From: Pseudomonas sp. B33.4 | GTDB lineage: Bacteria; Pseudomonadota; Gammaproteobacteria; Pseudomonadales; Pseudomonadaceae | Assembly: GCF_034555375.1 (NCBI RefSeq) | Contig: NZ_CP140706.1 | Location: forward strand, 2,595,001-2,659,000 | Direction: 5' to 3' | Length of the DNA: 64,000 nt | In this document: in pieces, positions 18,537-29,200 of the stretch | Layout of the letters: each line of letters begins with the position of its first letter | Position numbering within the stretch: position 1 is the stretch's first letter | Notes under the pieces: generated by a model | Database searches by the model: none | What the model was told of the DNA's origin: nothing | Seen by the model: the letters and a program-made list of their open reading frames with translations, nothing else | Program-made: the position numbers and the translations under genes

Positions 18537-20243
18537 ATGTCCTCACCCGCCCTCGTGGCGAGGTTGTGCGTAGCTTTGCTGTGCCTGTCTCCAATTCAGA
18601 TTGCCGTCGCCGCTCCGACTCCCGGTGACACCGACCTTATCCGTGACCGCCAGAACCGCCTGCTCGAAGAGCAGCAGCGACGCCTTGAGGAACTCAAGGA
18701 TCTGCCCGGCAAGGACGCCAAGCCTGCGCAACCGGCAGCTCCCACCGATACCCGCTGTTTCCCGATCAAAGACATCGAGCTCAAAGGTGCCGACAGCCTC
18801 TCCGAGCGTGACAAGACTCGCCTGCTCAAACCCTATATCGGTGAATGCCTCGGTGTGCCGCAGCTCAACGAACTGCTCAAAGTCATCACCGATCACTACA
18901 TCGAGAAAGGCCTGGTCACTAGCCGCGCCTACCTGCCGCAGCAGGATCTGTCCACCGGGCATCTGCAAGTGCTGGTGGTCGAAGGCAAACTTGAAGGCAT
19001 GAAAGGCGCGGAAAACAGCCAGCTCTCGGCGCGCGAACTGGCCATGACCTTTCCCGGCAACACCGGTGAGCTGGTCAACCTGCGCGAGATCGAGCAAATG
19101 GTTGATCAGCTCAACCGCCTGCCATCGAATCAGGCAAAAATGGAGCTGGCGCCCGGCCAGAACGTCGGTGGCAGCGAAGTGCTGGTCACCAACACGCCGC
19201 AGAAACCATGGCGAGTCGGGCTGTCGCGCAACAACGACGGCCAGCGCAGCACCGGTGAGCAGCAGTGGGGCACCACGTTTGACTGGGACAGTCCGCTTGG
19301 CCTGGCCGATCAGTTGAGCCTGCGTGGCGGTCACGATGCGATGACCGACCATCAGCACACCTCCCGTAACGCCATGCTCAATTACAGCCTGCCGTGGGGC
19401 TGGTGGACGTTCAGCTACACCTATAGCCAGAGCGAATACCGCTCGCAAATCGCCGCCAACCTCTACAACTTCAAACAGACCGGCGACAGCGAAAACCATC
19501 AGTTGCGCGCCGAGCGGGTGATCCACCGCGACGCTGTCAGCAAGACTTCGCTCAGCGCTGGTCTGTCGTACCTGCGCACCAACAACTTCATCGAAGACAG
19601 CAAACTCAAACTGAGCAGCAACCGCATCAGTGAAGCGCAGTTCGGCTTCAACCACGGTCGCCGTGTCGGCAGTGCCTTCGTCAACTTTGACGCCGGCATG
19701 CAAGAGGGCATCGGTGCCTTCGATGCGCAGGGTAGTCACGATCCGGGGCCGGGTGAGCCAAATGCGCGCTACCGCAAATACACCGCCACCCTGAGCTACC
19801 TGCAGCCGTTCAAGTTGTGGGGCGAGTCGTTCAGCTTCAGCAGCCTGATGACCGGCCAGCGCAGTGAAGATGTGCTGTTCAGCCCGCAACGCACCAGCCT
19901 TGGTGGCTCGTCGTCGATTCGTGGTTACAAGGACCAGTCGCTGTCCGGTGACAGCGGCGGTTACTGGCGCAACGATTTGCGCTGGTCGCGTCCGGTGACG
20001 GTCGAGTGGCTGCAACCGGTGTTCTCCGAATACGGCACCAGCCTCGGTTACGACCAAGGTGTGATCCAGAACGGTCGCTACAACGGCGATCAGCACGGGC
20101 GCATGTCGAGCAATTCGCTGGACCTGTTTGCCCGTGGTCAGCATGTCGCTGCCAGCGTGACCTTTGCCCATTCCCTGGAACGCCCGGACGCACTGACCGA
20201 GCGTGAAGCACCGATTTATTTCCGCCTGGATTTCTTCCTCTAA
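18537..20243 (+). CDS. cdiB: CdiB/ShlB/FhaC-type two-partner secretion transporter
   Basis: A 568-residue outer-membrane TpsB transporter. There is a signal peptide (about 1-25, ending IAVAAP), a coiled N-terminal linker (RQNRLLEEQQRRLEELKD), a POTRA region beginning CFPIKDIELKGAD, a second POTRA, and a 16-strand barrel ending LDFFL with terminal aromatic context. The lid motif is IRGY in GGSSSIRGYKDQ near residue 460 (VRGY class). It exports TpsA exoproteins; the two giant cdiA genes downstream share one TPS domain type, so it can serve both. It is 24 bp upstream of cdiA1. Confidence 0.92.
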   Translation: MSSPALVARLCVALLCLSPIQIAVAAPTPGDTDLIRDRQNRLLEEQQRRLEELKDLPGKDAKPAQPAAPTDTRCFPIKDIELKGADSLSERDKTRLLKPYIGECLGVPQLNELLKVITDHYIEKGLVTSRAYLPQQDLSTGHLQVLVVEGKLEGMKGAENSQLSARELAMTFPGNTGELVNLREIEQMVDQLNRLPSNQAKMELAPGQNVGGSEVLVTNTPQKPWRVGLSRNNDGQRSTGEQQWGTTFDWDSPLGLADQLSLRGGHDAMTDHQHTSRNAMLNYSLPWGWWTFSYTYSQSEYRSQIAANLYNFKQTGDSENHQLRAERVIHRDAVSKTSLSAGLSYLRTNNFIEDSKLKLSSNRISEAQFGFNHGRRVGSAFVNFDAGMQEGIGAFDAQGSHDPGPGEPNARYRKYTATLSYLQPFKLWGESFSFSSLMTGQRSEDVLFSPQRTSLGGSSSIRGYKDQSLSGDSGGYWRNDLRWSRPVTVEWLQPVFSEYGTSLGYDQGVIQNGRYNGDQHGRMSSNSLDLFARGQHVAASVTFAHSLERPDALTEREAPIYFRLDFFL

Positions 20244-20267
20244 TAACAACTTTCCGAGAACATCGAC

Positions 20268-23200
20268 ATGGACGTTCGCCAGTTCGCCTTTCTTGCGCTT
20301 CAACCTTCTGTGGCCGTTAAAGACCGCGAACGTTTTTTGGGCATGCCCAAGCGCGGGCTGGCGTTTCTGCTGGCGAACGTCATGTTCTGGCAACCGATGT
20401 GGGCGCAGGCTGACGGCATCGTGGTGGCCAACCCGAATACCTCGCTGGACCGCGCCGGCAACGGCGTGCCGATCATCAACATCGCCACGCCCAATGCCAG
20501 TGGCCTGTCGCATAACCAGTTCCACGACTACAACGTCGGTGCGCAAGGGCTGATCCTCAACAATGGCTCGACGCAGAATAATCTCACCCAGTTGGGCGGC
20601 CACATCATCGATAACCCGAACCTGAAAAACAGCGGTTCGGCACAGGCGATTCTCAACGAAGTCATCAGTGGCAACCCAAGCCAGTTGCGCGGTTACACCG
20701 AAGTGGCGGGGCAGTCGGCGCGGGTGATCGTCGCCAACCCTTACGGCATTACTTGCAACGGCTGCGGTTTCATCAACTCGCCGCGCGTCACACTGACCAC
20801 CGGTAAACCGGTGCTCGACAACGGTCGGCTGGATCGCTTTCAGGTCGATCAGGGCTCGGTGGCCATCGAGGGGGCAGGCCTTAACGCGACCAACGTCGAT
20901 CGTTTTGAAATCATCACCCGCAGCGCGAAGATCAACGCCGAGATTCAGGCGCAGAACCTGACGATTGTGGCCGGTCGTAACGACGTCAACGCGCAAACCC
21001 TGAATGCCACGGCGCGGGCCGATGACGGCAGCAGCAAACCGCAACTGGCTATCGACTCATCTGCATTGGGCGGCATGTACGCCGGGGCGATCAAACTGGT
21101 CGGCACCGAGGCCGGGGTCGGGGTGAAGCTCGACGGCAAACTGATTGCCAGCGGCGGTGATATTCAGCTCGATGCTAACGGGCAGTTGAGCCTCGCAGAA
21201 ACCTCGGCCACTGGCGCCGTCAACGTCAAGGCTGCCAGCCTCGATACCCAAAGCGCGATCTATGCAGGCACCGCGCTCAATGTGCAGACTCAAGGCAACC
21301 TGACCAACCGCCAGACCCTCGCCGCCCGCGACAGCATTAACCTCAGCGCCGGCGGGCAACTGACCAACGCCGGCACCATCGAAGCGGGCGTCAACGCCGA
21401 CGGCAGTCGCAATGCCAGTGGCGATCTGAGTCTCACTGCGCAGCATCTGGACAACACCGGCAAGAGCTTGCTCGGCAGCCGTAATCTGACGGTCAACTCC
21501 GCCATCCTGAATAATCAGAACGGTACGCTCAGTGCAAAAAACATCGCCCTCACCGGTGGGTCTCTGGACAACCGCAGCGGTCAGATTCTTGGCGATCTGG
21601 GCCTGAACATCGATCTCAGCGCGGCGCTGGACAACCGTGATGGCGTGCTCGGCTCCGGGCGGGCGGTAGACCTCAAAGCCGCCAGTGTCGATAACCGCGA
21701 TGCCGGCTCGGTGGTCAGCGATGGTGGTCTGACGCTGCGCGTCAGTGGCTTGCTCGACAATCGCAACAAGGGCGAGATTACCGCCAAAGGCGCGACGACC
21801 CTGACCGGCCAAAGGCTGGACAACAGCGGCGGCAATTTCAGCAGTCTCAATGGCTTGGTGATTACGCTTGATGATGCGCTGACCAATGCTGGCGGCGTCA
21901 TCAGCAGTGAAGGCACGCTGACCCTCAACGCCGGGCGTATCGATAACAGCACCGGCAACCTGAGCAGTGCCGGCAAGCTCACGATCACCAGCGCGGGAGC
22001 ATTGCTGAATCGGGCAGGTTCGATCAGCACCGATAGCCTATTGGCCGTCAACAGTGCAAGCCTGGACAACAGTCAAAAAGGCCTGATCATCGGTAAACAA
22101 GACAGCCGGGTCGATACCGGTCTGTTCGACAACAGCAATGGAAAACTCCTCGGGCAACAAGGTTTGACGTTGCGCGTAGCGCAAGCTTTGAACAACGTCA
22201 AAGGGGTGATTTCCGGCGCGTCCGTGGACAGCCACAGCGCCAGCTTCGACAACCATGATGGTCTGATCAGTAGTCGCGGTGTGTTGCTGCTGACCACCGA
22301 CAAAACGCTGGATAACCAGCAGGGTACGGTGATTGCCGACGGCCAGCTCACGCTCGCGGCCGGTGTTCTGGACAACCGGGTCGGCAACATCGCCGGCAAG
22401 TCGGACGTCAGCGTGCAGGCACAGAACCTCAACAACCAGAAAGGCAAGTTGATCGCCACCGGCGTGCTCAAACTCAACGCCGATCAACTTGATAACCGTC
22501 AAAACGGTCTGTTGGGCTCGACCAAAGCCATGACCTTGACCGTTGGTGAACTGGACAACCGTGGCGGCGAAATCAGCACCAACAGCGATCTGCTGTTCAC
22601 CGGTAAAAAACTCGACAACAGCGATGGCGGCAAGCTGTTTTCCGGCAAGGCGCTGAAGCTGACCATCGATGAAGTAATCAACCGCAACAAAGGCCTGATC
22701 GATGCGGGCACGCTCTTGACTGTGCAAGCGCGTACTCTGGCCAACAACGGCGGTGAATTGCGCAGTCAGCAAACCATGCTCCTGACCGCCGCCGACGCCT
22801 TTGATAACACCCAGGGCAAGGTCAGCAGTGAAGCGACGTTGACGGTCGACGCCGCGCAGATGAGCAACGCTCAAGGCAGTCTTTCCAGTGCCACTGATTT
22901 GAAACTGGTCAGCCGTGGCGGCGTGGATAACCAGGGCGGCAAGGTTGTTACTGATGGTGCACTCGTCATTGAAAGCGGCAGCCTCGACAACCGTCAGCAG
23001 GGCACGCTCAGCGGTAAAGGTGCAGTCACCGTTACCACCGGCGCATTCGATAACAGCAACGGCCTGCTCAGCAGTGCCGAAACCCTGAACCTCATCGCCG
23101 CTCAGGTCACCAATGCCGGTGACGGCATTATCGGTAGTCAAGGCGCTCTGACAGCTTCGGTCACAGGTCTCGATCAACAGGGCGGCAAGCTGTTCAGCAA

Positions 23201-26200
23201 CACGCGTCTTAGCCTGGATTTGAATCACGGTCAGTTGAACAACGGCGGTTTGATCAACGCCCCCGGCGCGCTGCTGCTCAAACAACTCAACGGCGTCAAC
23301 AACCAGGGCGGGACGATTTCCAGCGCAGAAGCCTTCACGCTGACCGCGCAAAGTCTGGATAACGGCAACGGCAATCTTTTGAGCAATCAGGGCCTGACTC
23401 TGCGCATTGCCGCTGCACTGGATAACGTCAAGGGCATGATCGGCGCCGCTTCCATTGATGTCCGCGCGGGAAGCGTGAACAACGGCGGTGGTGGTCTGAT
23501 CAGTCGTGGCGATCTGGACATCACCGTCGACGGCCAACTGCGTAACGACGCCAGGGGGTTGATCAGCGCTGCACAAACGCTGCACATCGACAGTGCCGAG
23601 CTCAATAACCGCGACAGTGGTTTGATCAACAGCAAAGGCAACCTGACGCTGAGGGCGACCGGTCTTGACTCCAGCAACGATGGCGAAGTCTCCGCCAACG
23701 GTGACGTTGACCTGACACTGACCTCGTTGACCCAGAACGGTGGGCGACTGCTGAGTGACAAATCGCTCACCGTGGATCTGGCCAACGGCGACCTCGACAA
23801 CCAGAACGGTTTGCTCACCGCGAAAGGTCCGCTGACCCTCAAGCGCCTGCGTGATCTGAATAACCAGAACGGCGAAGTCTCCAGCAACCTCGGTTTTGCC
23901 TTGATCGGCCGAGCGATGAATAACAGCGCTGGCAAAATCATCAGCGGTGAAAAGCTGCTGGTACGCGGCACCGGACTGATCAACCAGAAAGGCCTGCTGT
24001 CCGGCTGGCAAGGGCTCACGGTCAGGGGCGAAAGCCTCGATAACCGCGACAGCGGCACGCTATCCAGCAAGTACGCCGATGTCACTGTTGATCTCAAGGG
24101 GGCGCTACTCAACAGCGGTGCGGGTGCCGTGGTCGCACAGGGCAATCTGAGCGTCAATGCTGGCAGCGTCGATAACAGCGACAAGGGCAACCTCAGCAGT
24201 GGAGCAGGGCAGACCCTGACGTTGGCCGGTGCGCTTAATAACAATCAGGGCGGCCTGATTGCCAGTGGCGCAGCGCTGGATATCGTCAGCACGGCATTCA
24301 GCAATATCGGCGGTGTGATCAATGCACAGCAGCTCTTCAATGCCACGGCATCGAGCCTCGACAATCGTGGCGGACAGATCGCCAGTAACGATGCGATCAC
24401 CCTCAACCTGAGCGGTGACCTGAACAACAACGCCGGTAAACTCGCTGCTGCCGGTCCGCTGCTGATCAAGGGCGTAACCGATCTGCACAATCAGAACGGC
24501 CAGCTCGCCAGCCAGAAAACCCTGGACCTGCGTACCGGCTCGCTGGATAACAGCAACAAAGGCACGCTCGCCGCCAACGACCAATTGCTGATCACCGCGA
24601 CGGGCGCCGTCAGCAACCATGGCGATGGCCTCATCTACAGCAAGAATGCCGATGTGCAACTGCACGCGGCCAGGCTGCTCAACGGCAAAGGCTCGATCCA
24701 GAGCGACAGCGCGCTGACTCTGGAAATCAGCGGCGATTTCGACAACCAGAGCGGCAAAGTCATCGCCCAGACCGGTGATGTGCTGATCAAGGCAGCCAAC
24801 ATTGATAACCGTGGCGGTACGCTCGCCAGCATCAAGGGGGCACTGGAAGCGCGCACGGTTGGCGTTCTGCGCAATGGTTTCGACCTGAACAACAACCGTC
24901 AGGGCGGCATCATTCAGGCGCAGAGCCTGACGCTGTCGGCATTGGCTGGCTTGAACAACAACGGCGGGCGGATCTCGGCGCAAGCGGCAGACAGCAGCAT
25001 CACCACGGCGGCGCTGGATAACGGCGCTGGTGTGCTTTACGCGAAAGGGCTGCTGGGTGTTACCGGCGCGAGTCTCGATAACAGTGGCGGACAGATCGCC
25101 GCCGAGCGTATCGACTTCGGCCTCAGCGGTGCGCTGCGCAATGGCGCGGGCGTCATCGAAAGCAACAGCCAACTGAGTGTCAAAGCCAGCGCGGTTGATA
25201 ACCAGAACGGTCGCCTGCGCTCGCTGGGTACCTCCGGCAAGACCGTGTTTCAGCTCGGCGGCTTGCTCGACAACCGTAATGGCGTACTGGAAACCGCCAA
25301 CACTGACATGACCCTGGCGGTCGGTAGCTTCCTCAACAGCGGCGGGCAGCTCAACCATGTTGGGCGCGGCAAGTTCGATATCTCCACAGCCAATGTGCTT
25401 GGTGCTGGTGGCAGCATCGTCACCGGTGGGCTGCTGGAACTCAATGCCGATACCTGGAACAACACCGGCGCGATTCAGGCCGGTCGCCTGTACGTGAACG
25501 TGCGCGAATTCAGCCAGAGCGCGAGCGGCAAACTGCTGGCTTCGGAGTCTTTGCAGGCTCGGGGCGGCAACTGGACCAACAACGGACTCATCGCCAGTGA
25601 TGGCACCCTCGACATGCAGTTGGGCGGTGTTTATGCGGGCACCGGCCGCTTGACCAGCCTGCGTGGCAGCGAACTGACCGTTGCACAGATGAACATTGGT
25701 GCGGGCGGCAGTTTCGCTGCAGGCGCGACATCGACCCTCCGTGTCGGCGGGCAATTGCTCAACTCGGGACGCATTTCCTCAAGCGAAGATCTGACCGTCA
25801 ACGCCGGCAGCGTTGTCAACTACGGCAGTCTGGGGGCGGCGCAGAACCTGTCCATCAACACGCCTTCATTGCTCAACGATCGCGGACTGATTTTCAGCGG
25901 CAATGACATCACGCTCAGCGTCGGCAATCTCACGAACCAGAACGGTGATTTCTACGGGCTGGGTAACGTGACCATAAAGGGTTACGGCACCGCGCAAGCC
26001 AGCCAGGTGTTGAACCTGTCGGGTTCGATGGAGAGCGGTAAAACCTTCAAGATCGACGCTGCCAACTTCGCCAACCGCACGTCCGGTGACGACGGTACCC
26101 AAAATTTCGCCCTGAATCGCAAGCTGGTTTCCGGGTTTATCGCCGTCCAGTGTGGCGATTGCTCGGGCAGCACTTACGACGTGAATTTTATTGCTCGTGA

Positions 26201-29200
26201 AGTCTTCGAGGGTGGTCAGGACAACGACACCACGGCTTCTTCCTTGCTGACTGCCGGTGGCGATTTCGTCTTCAACGGCGCTGAGTTCCTCAACAGCAAA
26301 AGTACGCTCAGCGCTTCCGGCAACATCACCATCAATGCCAATAACCTGAGGAACGTCGGCGCGGTCAGCGGCAGCATCGAGCGCACCCGTATCTACCGTA
26401 CTGGCGCACTTTACTTAGGCTCTTTCAACGCCTTCATGCCTGAGGTGATTGGCTACAACCAGCGCAATAACCCGGACTTTCCGAACGTATATTACATCGA
26501 CGGCAGCGGGAATTTTGCCCAGGGTGTCGTTTCATCGGCGAAAGGGCGGGAGCCTGGCCATGATGGCGGCACGACCTATGTCGTCGTAATCAAGGATTCG
26601 GTGACCAACCAGTCCGTCTCCTCCTTGACCCAGTCCGGATATTCGTGGGGAAACACCAGTCCTCAATCCCAATACGACCCCAACAACCTCGTGGAAATGC
26701 CCACCGGATTGCAGGGGTTCACGCTGATTGATGATAAAGAGCGTCCCTTGGACGGCGCGAACACTGCTGCCGGTCGCAATGCGGTTATCCAGGCAGGCGG
26801 CAAAGTCGCGATCACGGCCACTCGGACCATTGAAAACGCCGTTATCCATGAGGACTACGGCTCAACCGGCGGAACCAACAAAGTTGCCGACACCAAAGTC
26901 GGGAACAGTGGCACCACGGTTATCCGTATCAATAGCCAGCTGCCACCAGACCTCGCGCAGCAGCAAGTCAATCCGCTGAGCTTGCCAGGCTTCTCCCTGC
27001 CCACCGGTGAAAACGGCCTGTTTCGTTTGAGCGGGCAGGGCAGCAGCACCGCGTCGTCCGCCAACGGCCCAGCGCCGACCTGGACTGTCGGCAGTGGCGC
27101 GATCAGTGCTCAGGACCATGTGGCCGTCGCGACCACTGGCGGCCCGCGCAATCTGTTTATTGACGCGCCGGCTCAGGTCTCCGACAGCACCCGCGCAGTC
27201 GATACATTCCGTCGCACGCCGAGTGTTGGCAGCGACGCCAAAGACTCGATCGACAACCGCCCGGTGACCCGCGTCACCGGCCTGCCGGACACCAAGGCGC
27301 CGTCCAACGCGCACAAATACCTGATCGAAACCAACCCGGTACTCACCGACCTCAAGTCGTTCATGAGCTCCGACTACCTGCTGGGAAAACTCGGCTATGA
27401 CCCCGACCAGAGCGCCAAACGCCTGGGCGACGGTCTCTACGAACAGCGCCTGATTCAGCAAGCCGTCACTGCGCGCACCGGTCAGGCCTTCCTCGACGGC
27501 CAGACCTCTAACGAGGGCATGTTCAAGTACCTGATGAACAACGCCATCGCCAGCAAGGACGCGCTCAACCTGTCGGTCGGTGTGGGCCTCACGTCGCAGC
27601 AAGTCGCGGCACTGACCCACGATATCGTCTGGCTCGAAGAGCATGAAGTGAATGGTGAAAAAGTGCTGGTGCCGGTGGTGTATCTGGCCCAGGCCAATGG
27701 CCGTTTGGGTCCAACCGGGGCGTTGATTGCCGGTAGTGATGTGACGCTGATTGCCGGTGAGAACCTGGACAACGTCGGGACGTTGAAGGCCACGAATAAT
27801 CTGTTGGCGACGGCGGGTAAGGATCTGGTTAACAGTGGGTTGATTGAGGCAGGTAATCGTCTGGATCTATTGGCGACCAATGACATCGTCAACAAGTCTG
27901 GAGGGATTATTACAGGTCGCGATGTCAGCCTGACCACCCTCAAAGGGGACGTGCTTAACACCCGGACGATAACGACTTCTGCCAATGCCACCCGATTTGG
28001 CATCCAGATGCATGACTATGCCGATAACGCTGCAAGAATCGAAGCCTCGAATAACCTTACTGTTAAAGCTGCTCAGGACATCAACATTCTTGGTGGTGTC
28101 ATGCAAAGTGGTCGCGACATGGTACTGAATGCCGCTCGAGACTTGAATATATCCTCGGTGCAAGTATCCAATAGTGTTTACCAGGACGCGAAGCACAACA
28201 GCAGCGATGTGACCCAATTGGGCGCTGAAATTGATGCTGGAGGCGATTTCAAAGCTGATGCCAAACGCGATATCAATGTCATTGCCAGTCAAATTGATGC
28301 CAAACGTGATGTGACGATGAAGGCAGTCGGCGATATCGTCATCACGTCGGCTGCGGATGAAGAACACTCACTGTCCAAAAACAAAAAGGTCACCCGTCAG
28401 GAAGATCATGTCAGCCAGGTCATGTCCGGGATTTCGGCAGGTGGCGACGTCAAGCTGGACGCAGGCAATGACCTCAGCGTGATCTCCAGTCGGGTTACCG
28501 CAGGTGACGAAGCCTATTTGGCAGCAGGCGACAAACTCGAAATACTTGCATTGCAAGACTCTGACTATTCGCTCTATGACAAGAAGAAAAAGGGTAGTTT
28601 CGGCAAGCTTCAAACCAAACGTGACGAAGTGACCAAGAATACTCATATTGGCAGCGAAATCTCGGCTGGGGGTGACCTGACCCTGAAAAGTAAGGGCGAC
28701 CAGCTGTATCAAGTGGCGGAACTTGAAAGTGGCAAGAACATCATTCTGGACAGCGGTGGCTCCATTACATTTGAAGGTGTGAAAGACCTGCATCAGGAAA
28801 GCCACGAGAAAACCAACAATAACGCGGCATGGGTGTCATCGAAAGGTAAGGGTAATACCGATGAAACGCTGCGTCAGACCCATATGACGGCAGGCGGGAT
28901 AATCACGATCAAAGCAGTTGAAGGACTGAAGATCGATATCAAGGACGTCAACCAGCAATCCGTTAGTCAAACCATCGACACAATGGTCAAGGCTGATCCG
29001 CAACTGGCCTGGTTGAAAGATGCTGAAACACGGGGTGACGTCGACTGGCGGCTGGTCAAAGAAATTCACGAGTCGTTCAAATACGACAATTCAGGCCTCG
29101 GTCCGGCTTCGCAAATGATCATCGCGATTGTCATGGCCGCAGTGGTTGGACCGGCGGTTCTCGGTGCCTTAAGCGGAACAGTTGGAACGGCTTGGGCAGC

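Noticed and set aside
18543..21044. 833-codon antisense open frame across cdiB and cdiA1
   Set aside because: Shadow of GC-rich codon use on the other strand; it spans two clear genes and has no recognisable domain.
22038..24011. Long antisense frames within the cdiA repeat regions (also 32286-33596, 34632-36410 and 39003-41093)
   Set aside because: Produced by the repeated DNRxGxL codons; composition is repetitive and there are no start signals or families.
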